A stretch of 64,000 bases of DNA from Peptococcaceae bacterium BRH_c23 (GTDB taxonomy: Bacteria > Bacillota_B > Desulfitobacteriia > Desulfitobacteriales > Desulfitobacteriaceae): the NCBI GenBank assembly GCA_000961805.1, contig LADV01000022.1, forward strand, positions 1 to 64,000. The letters are read 5' to 3'. The notes under the pieces were generated by a model. That model ran no database searches, had not been told where the DNA came from, and saw nothing but the letters and a program-made list of their open reading frames with translations. Position 1 is the stretch's first letter; the number at the start of each line of letters is the position of its first letter. The translations under genes were made by a program, and so were the position numbers. This document shows positions 1-9,024 of this stretch, piece after piece.

Positions 1-1250
1 CCTTTGACGTGGATGGCAATATCCTCAAGCTCCCAAACTTTGGCAGCATGTTTAATCCCTTGGGACAAGATCACCCCTAGGCCTCTTACTTTGGCGATAT
101 CCTCAAGTAAGTCAGCCACCCCCTTGGCGTCACCGTAACTTAAGTTGGCTTCGACTTTACCACGCAGAACCGCTTCTATCGTAAAGGCCGCTAAATTTCC
201 CGCTGTTATCGTGTCCATACCTAAACGGTCACACAGGTCATTTAAGTGGAGGATCTCAGCTAAATCGCCGATACAACAAAGCCCCCCAAAGGCATAGATC
301 GTTTCATACTCTGGCCCTTCAATCTTAAGCCCGTCGTACTTGCCTTTAGCGACCGTGGTAAGCTTTCCGCAAGCTAAGAAACAATTGGGACAGGCATTCG
401 GTTTGACCTTATGTTCAGCGATTAAGGTGTCCCCGCTAAGATCTCTCCAATTCTCATAAACCCCTTCGGACCAGTATTTTGTGGGGAAGGTTTCTGCACA
501 ATTCATGGTTTTAACCATCTGGGTGGTGCCATAAGTTTGATACGCTTTAACGGCAACATTCCCTTTAGCCTTCGCCGTCAGAGATTTAATTAAATCCTTG
601 AGCAGTTCAGGATCAGAGACCTCAGCCTGGGCTTGACCGTGAAAAACAATAGCTTTAACCTTTTTCGAGCCCATTACCGCACCCATACCGGTGCGGCCAG
701 CTGAACGCCAATAGTTATTTTCGATACAGGCGAACCGTACCAAATTTTCCCCGGCCGGTCCTATAACGATGGCCTGGGCTTTAGGAACTCCAACCTCTTC
801 TAAGACCCGATCTTCCGCCTCAAAGGTGTCTCTACCCCAGAGATGATTGGCGTTTCTGAACTCGACCTTACAATCAGATATTTCCAGATAAAGCGGCACG
901 TCTGCAGCTCCCTCCAAAATAATCGCATCATAGCCTGTTTTGCGCATCAGAGGTGCGACCTTGCCCCCGGAATATGATTCGCCATATAATCCTGTTTGCG
1001 GCGATTTACTATATACCCCGTAACGGCTGGAACCCCACATTCCCGTACCCGTTGCCGGACCGGTCACAAAAATAAGCTTGTTGTCCTCTGAGAGCGGATC
1101 AATCCCTTTTTTGACATTTTCTAAAAGCAAGTAGGAACCAAGACCCTTTCCCCCAAGGTAAGTTTTAAATATTTCCTCCGGAATCTCCTCAACAATGTAC
1201 GACCTTGTCGTGAGGTTAATCCTCAAAAGTTTTCCAAAAAAACCTTTCAT
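1..1250 (-). CDS. Aldehyde ferredoxin oxidoreductase family protein AOR1 (partial, C-terminus outside window)
   Basis: Tungsten (or molybdenum) bis-pterin enzyme expected to oxidise an aldehyde to a carboxylate with ferredoxin as acceptor, in the cytoplasm. The reading frame opens at ATG 1250 behind a GGAGGGG Shine-Dalgarno site (1257-1263) and stays open to base 1, giving about 416 of roughly 600 residues. The N-terminus (MKGFFGKLLRINLTT), the block GRTGMGAVMGSKKVKAIV and the first three cluster cysteines in ACPNCFLACG (residues about 285-292) are clear AOR signatures, and GPEYET supplies the conserved glutamate. The fourth cysteine and the histidine near the active site lie outside the window. 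It differs visibly from the three other AORs here (a GKGLGSY start instead of GGRGI..Y), so it is a separate subfamily. It is the last visible gene of the malic enzyme/2-oxoacid dehydrogenase operon. Substrate unknown. Confidence 0.93.
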   Translation of the reverse strand, partial: MKGFFGKLLRINLTTRSYIVEEIPEEIFKTYLGGKGLGSYLLLENVKKGIDPLSEDNKLIFVTGPATGTGMWGSSRYGVYSKSPQTGLYGESYSGGKVAPLMRKTGYDAIILEGAADVPLYLEISDCKVEFRNANHLWGRDTFEAEDRVLEEVGVPKAQAIVIGPAGENLVRFACIENNYWRSAGRTGMGAVMGSKKVKAIVFHGQAQAEVSDPELLKDLIKSLTAKAKGNVAVKAYQTYGTTQMVKTMNCAETFPTKYWSEGVYENWRDLSGDTLIAEHKVKPNACPNCFLACGKLTTVAKGKYDGLKIEGPEYETIYAFGGLCCIGDLAEILHLNDLCDRLGMDTITAGNLAAFTIEAVLRGKVEANLSYGDAKGVADLLEDIAKVRGLGVILSQGIKHAAKVWELEDIAIHVK

Positions 1251-1333
1251 CCTGTCCCCTCCATCTTCTTCACTTTCTGCATTAGATCTATACCCGAAAA
1301 TCATAGAAGGTCTGAGAAAATAATCTTCTGTCA

Positions 1334-2182
1334 CTAGCCAATAGCTTTATGCGCCTGATATGAGCTTCTGACCAGTGGTCCCGAGGCAACATGTCGGAAC
1401 CCCATCTCAAGAGCTTCCAGTTTATATTCTTCAAATACATCCGGGTGAACATATTCAACTAATGGATGGTGTTTTTTCGAGGGAGGAAGATACTGGCCAA
1501 TCGTCAGTAAATCACAGTGGTTTTTTCGCAAGTCTTCCATTGTTTCCAATACTTCATGTTTTTCTTCGCCAAGACCCACCATAATACCGGATTTTGTTAA
1601 GATGGTGTTGTCTAGCAGCTTTGAATCGTTTAGAAATTTCAGCGATCTTTCATAAATTGCCATGGGCCTTACTTCTTTATAAAGTCTTGGGACTGTCTCG
1701 ATATTATGATTTAAGATGTCCGGTTTGGCGTTAATGACTTTTTCCAAAGCAGCCAGGCTCCCTTGGAAATCAGGAACCAGGACTTCAATCACAACCTTAT
1801 CATCGAGTTTTCTTATTTCGGTAATTACTGCTGCAAAATGACTGGCGCCACCATCTTCAAGATCGTCGCGAGTTACGGAAGTTATGACGGCATGTTTTAG
1901 CCCAAGCTTAATTACTGCTTGCGCAACATGCCAAGGCTCACTTGGGTCTACCACTTCAGTAGTTCCTTTTGAAACATTACAAAAGGTACAATTCCTGGTA
2001 CAAACTCTACCTAAAATCATAAAGGTTGCTGTTTTATTGCCAAAGCATTCCATCATATTAGGACAGTTAGCTTCCTCACATACAGTATGAAGAGATAGCT
2101 TGCCAAGAAGCTCCTCAACCTCAAGTTTGCTCTGGTTAGAATGAGCTTTAATTTTTAGCCATTCCGGCTTGGCCTGATACAT
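1334..2182 (-). CDS. lipA: Lipoyl synthase LipA
   Basis: Radical SAM enzyme that inserts two sulfurs into protein-bound octanoyl groups to form lipoyl cofactors. The 282-residue protein has both diagnostic cysteine sets: the auxiliary cluster [12 protein letters not shown] (C-X4-C-X5-C, residues about 35-46) and the radical [11 protein letters not shown] (C-X3-C-X2-C, about 61-68), and the family C-terminal motif [10 protein letters not shown]. Length is normal for the family. The start ATG at 2182 follows GGATGG and overlaps the end of lipB by 28 bases, so the two are translated together. Its place directly downstream of an E2/E3 operon fits supply of lipoate to the E2 encoded at 5671-7005. 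Confidence 0.97.
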   Translation of the reverse strand: MYQAKPEWLKIKAHSNQSKLEVEELLGKLSLHTVCEEANCPNMMECFGNKTATFMILGRVCTRNCTFCNVSKGTTEVVDPSEPWHVAQAVIKLGLKHAVITSVTRDDLEDGGASHFAAVITEIRKLDDKVVIEVLVPDFQGSLAALEKVINAKPDILNHNIETVPRLYKEVRPMAIYERSLKFLNDSKLLDNTILTKSGIMVGLGEEKHEVLETMEDLRKNHCDLLTIGQYLPPSKKHHPLVEYVHPDVFEEYKLEALEMGFRHVASGPLVRSSYQAHKAIG

Positions 2183-2835
2183 TTGACATCCATCCTATCA
2201 GCTTCAAATACTTCACTGAAATACTTTATAACTAGTTCATTCATTTTGAAGAAGTCCATTTCTCTACCTAAAAGCTTTTTAACAGAACTTACTCCTTTAT
2301 CCGTTATCCCGCAAGGATTTATCCAATCAAAATGAGTTAAATCGGTATTTACGTTAAATGCGAAGCCGTGCATTGTTATCCAGCGTTTTACCGCAATCCC
2401 TATAGCCGTGATCTTTTTATTTCCTACCCATACTCCTGTATATTTATTTTTATCTCGTGTTGCTTTTATTTCAAACTCATTTAATAAGAGCCTGATAAAG
2501 ACCTCTTCAATTTTATAAACAAATTCTTTAATATCTTTTCCCAATTGACTTAAATCCATGATAGGATAACCGACGATTTGTCCTGGGCCATGATAGGTGA
2601 CATCTCCTCCTCGGTTGACCTCATAAATTTTAACGCCCTGAGCTTCTAATATTTCCTTAGAAAACAGGATGTTTTCATACTCTCCACGCCTCCCCAAGGT
2701 TAAAACAGGGGGGTGCTCCAAGAGAATTAGAGTATCAGGGATCTCGTTCTGTTGCCGCAGTAACAGCATTTTTTCCTGTAAATCCAGGGCGGCTTTATAG
2801 GTCAGAAGACCAAGCTTAAGGATATTTAGTTTCAT
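2155..2835 (-). CDS. lipB: Octanoyl-[ACP]:protein N-octanoyltransferase LipB
   Basis: Transfers octanoyl from acyl carrier protein to the lipoyl domain lysine, the step before LipA. Conserved motifs are visible: the [18 protein letters not shown] segment (acyl-binding and catalytic region), [18 protein letters not shown] with the conserved lysine, and NPCGI containing the catalytic cysteine. I chose ATG 2835, giving 226 residues, because an AGGTGA ribosome-binding site stands seven bases upstream; an in-frame start at 2853 is less well placed. The gene overlaps lipA by 28 bases at its 3' end. With LipA it completes de novo lipoylation for the adjacent 2-oxoacid dehydrogenase complex. Confidence 0.96.
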   Translation of the reverse strand: MKLNILKLGLLTYKAALDLQEKMLLLRQQNEIPDTLILLEHPPVLTLGRRGEYENILFSKEILEAQGVKIYEVNRGGDVTYHGPGQIVGYPIMDLSQLGKDIKEFVYKIEEVFIRLLLNEFEIKATRDKNKYTGVWVGNKKITAIGIAVKRWITMHGFAFNVNTDLTHFDWINPCGITDKGVSSVKKLLGREMDFFKMNELVIKYFSEVFEADRMDVKCIRPSRNG

Positions 2836-2920
2836 TAATAGGTCACCTGCCATTTCAGGGATATTCTCTGCTTACTACACTTGACGGCTAGGATTACTCC
2901 TAGCCATCTTGTCTATCCAC

Positions 2921-4183
2921 TCATCGCCTTCCTAAAACTGGTAATGTAGACCCTCCATAAGGCATCAGTAGAACGCCAGCATCTCTGCCAAGCTCTTCGA
3001 AAGCCTTATGTAGAGCAGCTTCCACATTTTCAAAAGGTACCATGAATAATTGTTTTACCAAAGCGCTGTTCAGGTTTGATACTAGGAATATTTTTGAATT
3101 AAGCAAGACCATCCCTATGGCCGCAGCTTTATGTCCGCCAAGTACAAAGTTCTTTTGAATTTCGTCAATCAACCATTGGGGTGTATCCGCCTTCAACATC
3201 CATTTTTCAAACACTTCTTCACCCAGCCCATCCTGACACGACGCCACAAGGATGATAATTCCGCCGTTTCTTACCGCATGTTTGGCATTATCCAAAGCCT
3301 TCTGTGCCTGGTACATATTTATATCCTTTGGGTAACCACCAGCCGAGACAATAACGATATCCGCCAGTTGCTTGATTTTCACTTTATACAGTTGATCAAG
3401 AAATTGGCATCCTTCCCAATGGGCTTGAACATGATGGCCAGCAACCGCTTTAATAATGGTTTTTTTCTCATCCAGAACAACGTTTAATAAAAAATCAATG
3501 GGAATAAACTTGATAGCTTCTTCGATATCTTTTCTCACGGGATTATGAGCCATCTCTCCCGCTTTTGCCTCTTTTTCAACCATCTTGCTATGGTTGGCCT
3601 GAATGGCCGACCTGGTAGAAACGCCCGGCATAATCGCCTTGGCTCCGCCACTGTACCCTGCAAAATAATGGTACTCAATATTTCCAAGACATATTCTGCG
3701 GTCTGCCTCAGCCACCACCCTGAAAATATCTACGGGTGTACCGTTGGCGGTCGTACCCATGTGTACACAGTCGGAAATATCACTATCTACGCACTCAATT
3801 ATGGAATAAATGGCATCTCCAACGAGATATCTCTTTTCTTCTTCTGTCTGCTTTCGATGACTACCCAGTCCAAATACTATTTTAATATCGCTTATTTCTA
3901 TATTCGCCTGAGTAAGTTCCTCCAGAATTTCAGGCAAGACCAACTTGCTCGGCATAGGTCGCGTCATATCGCTGGTTATGATCACGATCTTTTCCCCACG
4001 CTTCACTATATCCTTCAGCCTTTTCGTGCCGATGGGCTCAGCTAAAGCACGTTTCACTTCTTCTTTTCCGGATAACGCATACTTGACTTGATTCGGTTCA
4101 AGAAGCCCTAGGAAATTATTTTCATTGATATTAACCGTAGAAATACCTTTACCGAATCCGAGCTCAAATTCCATGATCCTCAC
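2921..4183 (-). CDS. LarA-family nickel-pincer hydroxyacid racemase (canonical type), LarA1
   Basis: Member of the lactate racemase (LarA, DUF2088) family, which interconverts the stereoisomers of 2-hydroxy acids using a nickel-pincer nucleotide bound to a lysine. Counting from the GTG at 4183, the protein has D72 and R75 in SDMTRPMPS, H109 in GLGSHRKQTEEE, H172 in EYHYFAGYSGGAK, the predicted pincer lysine K182 and H198 in NHSKM. These match, almost residue for residue, D72, R75, H108, H174, K184 and H200 of the characterised Lactobacillus enzyme. The start is uncertain: ATG 4174 is also possible. It sits 9 bases after the E3 gene, inside an operon with malic enzyme, so malate, lactate or another 2-hydroxy acid are all plausible substrates. 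The cofactor genes larB, larC and larE are not in the window. Confidence 0.9.
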   Translation of the reverse strand: MRIMEFELGFGKGISTVNINENNFLGLLEPNQVKYALSGKEEVKRALAEPIGTKRLKDIVKRGEKIVIITSDMTRPMPSKLVLPEILEELTQANIEISDIKIVFGLGSHRKQTEEEKRYLVGDAIYSIIECVDSDISDCVHMGTTANGTPVDIFRVVAEADRRICLGNIEYHYFAGYSGGAKAIMPGVSTRSAIQANHSKMVEKEAKAGEMAHNPVRKDIEEAIKFIPIDFLLNVVLDEKKTIIKAVAGHHVQAHWEGCQFLDQLYKVKIKQLADIVIVSAGGYPKDINMYQAQKALDNAKHAVRNGGIIILVASCQDGLGEEVFEKWMLKADTPQWLIDEIQKNFVLGGHKAAAIGMVLLNSKIFLVSNLNSALVKQLFMVPFENVEAALHKAFEELGRDAGVLLMPYGGSTLPVLGRR

Positions 4184-4192
4184 TTCTTCCCT

Positions 4193-5584
4193 CTATCTCC
4201 TGGGCTTGTGTATGCAAATCCCTTCAACATCGTGCGCTGCTTCCATTATTATTTCACTGACCGTCGGATGAGGATGGATTGTGTTGGCAACCTCTTCGAT
4301 GGTGGATTCCAGCTTCATTGCAATACACATTTCCGAGATCATGTCGGTAGCCCTAGGCCCCATGATATGCGTTCCCAGAATTTCTCCGGTAGCTTTATCG
4401 GTTATAATTTTTATAAAGCCTTCCTTCTCGCCCATGATCATGGATTTCCCATTCGCACTCACCGGAAACCTGCCAATTTTTAATGGAGACCCTTTTTTTG
4501 CAGCCTCTGCTTCTGTTAAACCAACTGTTGCAACTTCAGGACTGGTATAGATGCATCCAGGGATAACTGAGTAGTCCATTTTTTGATGTTTCCCCGCAGA
4601 ATTTGCGGCAGCCACTAATCCCTGTTCAGACGCAACGTGGGCCAGCAATACTTTGCCCGTTACATCCCCGATCGCGTAGATACCTTTTACCGATGTTTCC
4701 ATACTGTCATTGACTTTGATGAAACCTCTCTCCAGCTCAATCCCTGCATTTTCCAGACCAAGGTTTTCAGAATTCGGTTTTCTTCCTATGGCAACGATTA
4801 CAATATCCCCTTCGGCACTCAGTTCTTTGCCCTGATTCTCAAACGTGCAAACAGCCTTAGTATCTGATTTAAGGGATGTGACTTTGGATTGGGTAAATAT
4901 TTTGATGCCTTTCCTTTCAAGTGATTTTCTCAGGGCCTGGGATACCTCCAGATCAATACCGGGAAGGATGCTATCCATCATTTCAATAATCACGACTTCT
5001 TTGCCAAGTGACTTATATATTGTTGCAAATTCAACCCCAATCACCCCTCCACCTATAATCACAACTTTGTCGGGACAGGTGGTTAAATTCAACACGCCAT
5101 CACTATCCAGTACTTTATTTCCGTCTATTCCTGGAATTGGGGGCTTAAAGGGTCTGGAACCTGTTGCAATGATGATCTGATCGGTTTTGATGATTTGGGT
5201 CTCTTTTCCAGTGACTTCGATTGTGTTCTTATCTTGAATGACCCCTCTGCCAGGAAGGATTGTGCCGCCATTGCTTTTGACTAGATACTCGACACCGGCT
5301 CTGAGTTGTTTTACGACAGCGTCTTTCTTAGCAGCAATTTTTGCATAGTCAAAGCTGACCTGCTCGATATTGATACCAGAATCAGCAGCGTGTGTTGCAG
5401 TATGATAGATTTCAGCCGCATGCAACAAGGATTTTGTAGGAATACACCCCCGGTTGAGACAGGTTCCGCCCATTTCTCTTTCTTCGACAACAGCAACCTT
5501 TAAGCCTAATTGGGTTGCACGGATAGCAGCCACATACCCACCAGGCCCGCCTCCGATAATGGTTAAATCAAATTTGTTGTTCAT
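4193..5584 (-). CDS. lpdA: Dihydrolipoyl dehydrogenase (E3)
   Basis: FAD flavoprotein that reoxidises dihydrolipoamide on E2 and reduces NAD. The 463-residue protein shows the N-terminal FAD-binding GGGPGGYVAAIRA, the redox-active disulfide in GGTCLNRGCIPTKSLLH (residues about 41-57), the NAD-binding GGGVIGVEFA, the second FAD site AIGDVTG, and the C-terminal catalytic His-Glu pair in HPHPTVSE. All residues needed for activity are present. It follows the E2 gene after an 86-base gap that holds a hairpin (5603-5656), so its expression may be partly uncoupled from E1/E2. Confidence 0.96.
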   Translation of the reverse strand: MNNKFDLTIIGGGPGGYVAAIRATQLGLKVAVVEEREMGGTCLNRGCIPTKSLLHAAEIYHTATHAADSGINIEQVSFDYAKIAAKKDAVVKQLRAGVEYLVKSNGGTILPGRGVIQDKNTIEVTGKETQIIKTDQIIIATGSRPFKPPIPGIDGNKVLDSDGVLNLTTCPDKVVIIGGGVIGVEFATIYKSLGKEVVIIEMMDSILPGIDLEVSQALRKSLERKGIKIFTQSKVTSLKSDTKAVCTFENQGKELSAEGDIVIVAIGRKPNSENLGLENAGIELERGFIKVNDSMETSVKGIYAIGDVTGKVLLAHVASEQGLVAAANSAGKHQKMDYSVIPGCIYTSPEVATVGLTEAEAAKKGSPLKIGRFPVSANGKSMIMGEKEGFIKIITDKATGEILGTHIMGPRATDMISEMCIAMKLESTIEEVANTIHPHPTVSEIIMEAAHDVEGICIHKPRR

Positions 5585-5602
5585 TTTTTCTCCCCTTTTT
5601 CA

Positions 5603-5656
5603 AAAAGGACATTCCTCAACCTCAGAGAGTTACTCTTTGTAGGGGAATGTCCCTTT
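5603..5656 (-). repeat. Intercistronic inverted repeat between E2 and E3 genes
   Basis: The arms AAAAGGACATTCC (5603-5615) and GGAATGTCC followed by CTTT (5644-5656) pair around a 28-base loop. Read on the minus strand the second arm runs into TTTTT, so the structure resembles a weak terminator or attenuator, but the E3 gene follows at once with its own ribosome-binding site. It could equally be a REP-like repeat or an mRNA-processing stem-loop. Confidence 0.6.
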
Positions 5657-5670
5657 AACTTTCATATGCC

Positions 5671-7005
5671 TTAAATTAGTAAATACGGATTCAGCATAAT
5701 TTGCTTGACTCTTTGCAGGAACTGCGCGGCAGGCGCCCCATCGATGACCCTGTGGTCATAGGTCAGACTTAGCATCATGACCGGTCGAATCACGATATTC
5801 TCCCCTTCCACAACAGGTATCCTATCAATCTTTCCTACAGCCAGGATTGCACTTTCTGGGGGATTGATGATGGCCGTAAACTCGTCAATCTCAAACATAC
5901 CGAGGTTGGTGATGGTGAACGTTCCTCCGGAATAGTCATCTGGCTTCAAGCCGCCTTTTTTGGCTTTATCTATAAGCTCTGCTGCTACAGCTGAAATCTC
6001 TTCCAGGGACATCAGGTCCGCATCTTTGATTACAGGTACGATCAGCCCGTTATTAACCGCTACTGCCAAGCCCATATTCACATAATCCTTCAGTAGGATA
6101 CCTTGCTCTGTTAATGATGAATTCACGATGGGGAAATCAAGCAAGGCTTTGGAGACAACTTTTACGAGTATATCCGTAAAAGAAACCTTGATACTGCTTG
6201 ACTTTAGTTTCTCTCTAAACCGGATTACCTCGCTCATATCCACTTTCATCCTGTGATTAGCCTGTGCCATGCCATGGAGACTCTGCATCATCCGGTCGGA
6301 TATCACTTGTCTCATACCGGCAAAGGGAATGACCTTACCGGATCTGCTGCCAGCCGCTGCTTTGCTCTTTCTAGCTTCAACTGCTGCTTCAACGTCCGCC
6401 TTCATGATTTTGCCCCTAGCACCACTGCCGCTGACCTCAGAAAGCTCTACTTCATTCTGCCTTGCGACTTTAGCAGCCAGCGGGCTTGCCTTTGGCAGAG
6501 CAGACACCTGTTCTACATAGCCCAACACATCTCTTTCAAGGATCAGACCTTCCGGTCCTGTGCCCTCAAGATTATGATAATTCAGGACTTTATCCTCGGC
6601 CAACGTTTTTGCTCTCGGCGTGATAAATACTCGTTCGCCCTCGTTCCTTTGAGCCTTTGGCGCTTCAGTTTCCGCCGGTTTAGTATCAGTTTCTCTTTCA
6701 ACGGCCTCTGAAACCTTCGGGGAATCGGCTGGCCCTTCTTGGGAAATAAACTCCGCTAGTTCTTCACCCGGTTCACCAATGACTGCAATGATTTCAGTAA
6801 TAGGAACAGTTTCTCCTACCCCTCTAATAATCTTTAAAAGCGTTCCAGATGCGGACGATACAATTTCTATATTTAATTTGTCTGTTTCCATTTCAAACAG
6901 GGGTTGCTCCAATTCTACCTTTTCGCCCTCGGCTATCAGCCACTTTGTGATTGTCCCTTCTGTCATCTGAAGGCCCTGTTTGGGCATAATTACTCTTGTA
7001 GCCAT
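5671..7005 (-). CDS. acoC: 2-oxoacid/acetoin dehydrogenase complex, dihydrolipoamide acyltransferase E2
   Basis: Core of the complex; passes the acyl group from E1 to CoA. Domain order in 444 residues: N-terminal lipoyl domain with the lipoylated lysine in METDKLNIE (about 40-48); a charged Pro/Glu/Ala linker; two E3/E1-binding repeats (ITPRAKTLAEDKVLN at about 128 and ASPLAAKVARQNEVELSEV at about 173, each followed by a GxGxxG-type turn); and the catalytic acyltransferase domain ending in DHRVIDGAPAAQF with the active-site His and Asp. Two binding domains are more than most bacterial E2s carry. The stop is followed by the hairpin at 5603-5656. The last 380 bases of the gene are duplicated at 49734-50116. 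Acetoin versus pyruvate specificity cannot be decided, so the symbol is tentative. Confidence 0.92.
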   Translation of the reverse strand: MATRVIMPKQGLQMTEGTITKWLIAEGEKVELEQPLFEMETDKLNIEIVSSASGTLLKIIRGVGETVPITEIIAVIGEPGEELAEFISQEGPADSPKVSEAVERETDTKPAETEAPKAQRNEGERVFITPRAKTLAEDKVLNYHNLEGTGPEGLILERDVLGYVEQVSALPKASPLAAKVARQNEVELSEVSGSGARGKIMKADVEAAVEARKSKAAAGSRSGKVIPFAGMRQVISDRMMQSLHGMAQANHRMKVDMSEVIRFREKLKSSSIKVSFTDILVKVVSKALLDFPIVNSSLTEQGILLKDYVNMGLAVAVNNGLIVPVIKDADLMSLEEISAVAAELIDKAKKGGLKPDDYSGGTFTITNLGMFEIDEFTAIINPPESAILAVGKIDRIPVVEGENIVIRPVMMLSLTYDHRVIDGAPAAQFLQRVKQIMLNPYLLI

Positions 7006-7017
7006 CTAAATCTCTCC

Positions 7018-8007
7018 TTAGTTCTGCGATTGATACAGCACAGATTTGACCGCCTTGATTATATCCTCTTCCTGCGGAACAACTGCATTTTCAAGGCCAA
7101 GATTAAAGGGCAATGTACACTGCTTAGCTCCAAGCCTTGCTACTGGAGCATCCAGGTACTTGAAAGCTCCCTCTGTCAACATTGAGGCGATTTCAGCTCC
7201 GGCGCCTCCAATTTTATGGGCTTCATGAACAACCACAGCTCTTCCCGTCTTCTTCACTGAATTGAGCATGGTTTCAGTGTCCATGGGCACCAATGTCCTT
7301 GGATCAATCACCTCAACATCGATTCCTTCTGCAGCGAGCGTCTTGGCAACATTCATCGCCTTGCCAACATACAAATGTGTTCCGATGATGGTTACGTCCT
7401 TACCCTCTTTTAACACATTGGCCTTACCAAAGGGAATTGCAAATTCAGGATCGTCTGATACTTCACCCTTTGTTGCATACAGTGCTTTGTGTTCAAAGAA
7501 CATCACAGGATTATTATCCCTGATGGCTGTCCTTAAAAGGCCTGCTGCATCGGCTGGACTAGAGGGCATAATCACCTTCATGCCTGGAATGTGCAAAAAG
7601 AATTGCTCCACGCATTGGGAATGCTGCCCGGCATTTCCTCTTCCAACTCCCTGCTGTCCTCTTACCACCATGGGAATGGTGGCTTTTCCGCCAAACATGT
7701 ATCTGATTTTAGCCGCCTGGTTTAATAATTGATCCATGGCAACATAGGTAAAGTCCATATACATCAATTCCACAATAGGTCTCATTCCTGCACAAGCAGC
7801 ACCAATTCCCGCGCCTACAAAGCCGGCTTCTGATATGGGCGTAATTCTAACTCTTTCTCCTCCGAATTCATCTAGCAGACCCTTTGTACAACCGAAAATT
7901 CCACCTTGTTTGGCAATATCTTCACCCATGATAAAAACTGTTTGGTCTTTTCTCATTTCTTCAGCGATAACATCTCTAATTGCCATGGCATACGTTTTAA
8001 TACTCAT
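7018..8007 (-). CDS. acoB: 2-oxoacid/acetoin dehydrogenase E1 component, beta subunit
   Basis: Transketolase-type beta subunit that, with the alpha subunit, binds thiamine diphosphate and decarboxylates the substrate. The 329-residue protein has the conserved N-terminal GEDIAKQGGIFGCTKGL, PISEAGFVGAGIGAA with the glutamate that activates the thiazolium ring, VRGQQGVGRGNAGQHSQ, and the C-terminal EVIDPRTLVPMD domain. The ribosome-binding site GGGGGATC precedes the ATG at 8007. Gene order alpha, beta, E2, E3 is that of aco and pdh operons. The protein is of the type usually annotated as acetoin dehydrogenase beta; use with pyruvate remains possible. Confidence 0.93.
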   Translation of the reverse strand: MSIKTYAMAIRDVIAEEMRKDQTVFIMGEDIAKQGGIFGCTKGLLDEFGGERVRITPISEAGFVGAGIGAACAGMRPIVELMYMDFTYVAMDQLLNQAAKIRYMFGGKATIPMVVRGQQGVGRGNAGQHSQCVEQFFLHIPGMKVIMPSSPADAAGLLRTAIRDNNPVMFFEHKALYATKGEVSDDPEFAIPFGKANVLKEGKDVTIIGTHLYVGKAMNVAKTLAAEGIDVEVIDPRTLVPMDTETMLNSVKKTGRAVVVHEAHKIGGAGAEIASMLTEGAFKYLDAPVARLGAKQCTLPFNLGLENAVVPQEEDIIKAVKSVLYQSQN

Positions 8008-8025
8008 ATCACGATCCCCCTTCCC

Positions 8026-8991
8026 TTAATTTTCGCAGAAAACGTCTTCCATTACTGTGGCCGGATCCGGTTCTGGACTCTCCAAGGCGAACTTTGTTGC
8101 TGCTTCTACCTGATTAAGAGCATCCGTTTCAATTTCATCACATTCTGCGCTAGTCAGTACTTGATTGTTGATCAAGTATTCTTTGAACCTCTTGATCGGA
8201 CATTTCTGCTTCCATTCTTCCACTTCTTCCTTTGACCTGTACACCTGTGGGTCGCCGGTCCAATGGCCAAGCCAGCGGTATGTCTTAAGCTCTATCAGGG
8301 TCGGCCCTTCACCCGCCTTAGCCCTGGCAATAGCTTTTTCTACAAGATCATTGATTGTCAGCACATCATTGCCGTCAGCACTATAGCCGGGGATATTATA
8401 GCCTGAAGCACGGCTTGTACCAATATCTACAACCGATGTACTCTCACTTGCATGACAGGAGATTCCATAGAGATTGTTCTCACAGATAAATATAACCGGC
8501 AGCTTCCACACAGAAGCCAGGTTGATTGCTTCATGGAAAGTGCCTTCATTGGATGCCCCTTCACCGAAAAATGACACAGCAACCTGATCCGTACCCTTTA
8601 GCTTGGCGGCTAAAGCTCCGCCCACGGCAATGGGCAATCCGCCGCCCACTATAGCATTTGCCCCAAGATTGCCTTTGGTAAGATCCGCAATATGCATGGA
8701 ACCCCCTCTGCCTTTACAATATCCTGTGGCTTTCCCCATCAGCTCCGCCATAGCCTTTCCCAGCTCTGCTCCTTTGGCAATACAATGTCCATGTCCTCGG
8801 TGTGTGCTGGTTATATAATCCTCATCCCTCAACAGGGAACAAACTGTAGCTGGAATGGCTTCCTGCCCAATGCAAAGATGAACCGATCCTCTCAGCTTGT
8901 TTTGTTCAAATAATTGATATGCCTTTTCTTCAAACTTTCTAATATTGTTCATGGTCTTAAAAATTGAGATCATACGTTCTTTTTCTAGCAT
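8026..8991 (-). CDS. acoA: 2-oxoacid/acetoin dehydrogenase E1 component, alpha subunit
   Basis: Thiamine-diphosphate-binding alpha subunit of the E1 component. The 321-residue protein carries the substrate-channel STHRGHGHCIAKG, the GRGGSMHIADL block, and the ThDP motif beginning FFGEGASNEGTFHEA and ending ENNLYGIS (residues about 165-200). The compact length and the GRGGSMH motif are typical of the acetoin dehydrogenase E1 alpha group. ATG 8991 follows GGAGGTG. It is 33 bases downstream of the malic enzyme gene, which suggests co-transcription. Confidence 0.93.
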   Translation of the reverse strand: MLEKERMISIFKTMNNIRKFEEKAYQLFEQNKLRGSVHLCIGQEAIPATVCSLLRDEDYITSTHRGHGHCIAKGAELGKAMAELMGKATGYCKGRGGSMHIADLTKGNLGANAIVGGGLPIAVGGALAAKLKGTDQVAVSFFGEGASNEGTFHEAINLASVWKLPVIFICENNLYGISCHASESTSVVDIGTSRASGYNIPGYSADGNDVLTINDLVEKAIARAKAGEGPTLIELKTYRWLGHWTGDPQVYRSKEEVEEWKQKCPIKRFKEYLINNQVLTSAECDEIETDALNQVEAATKFALESPEPDPATVMEDVFCEN

Positions 8992-9024
8992 TACTGCACC
9001 TCCATCACTTTTTCATTGTGTAAA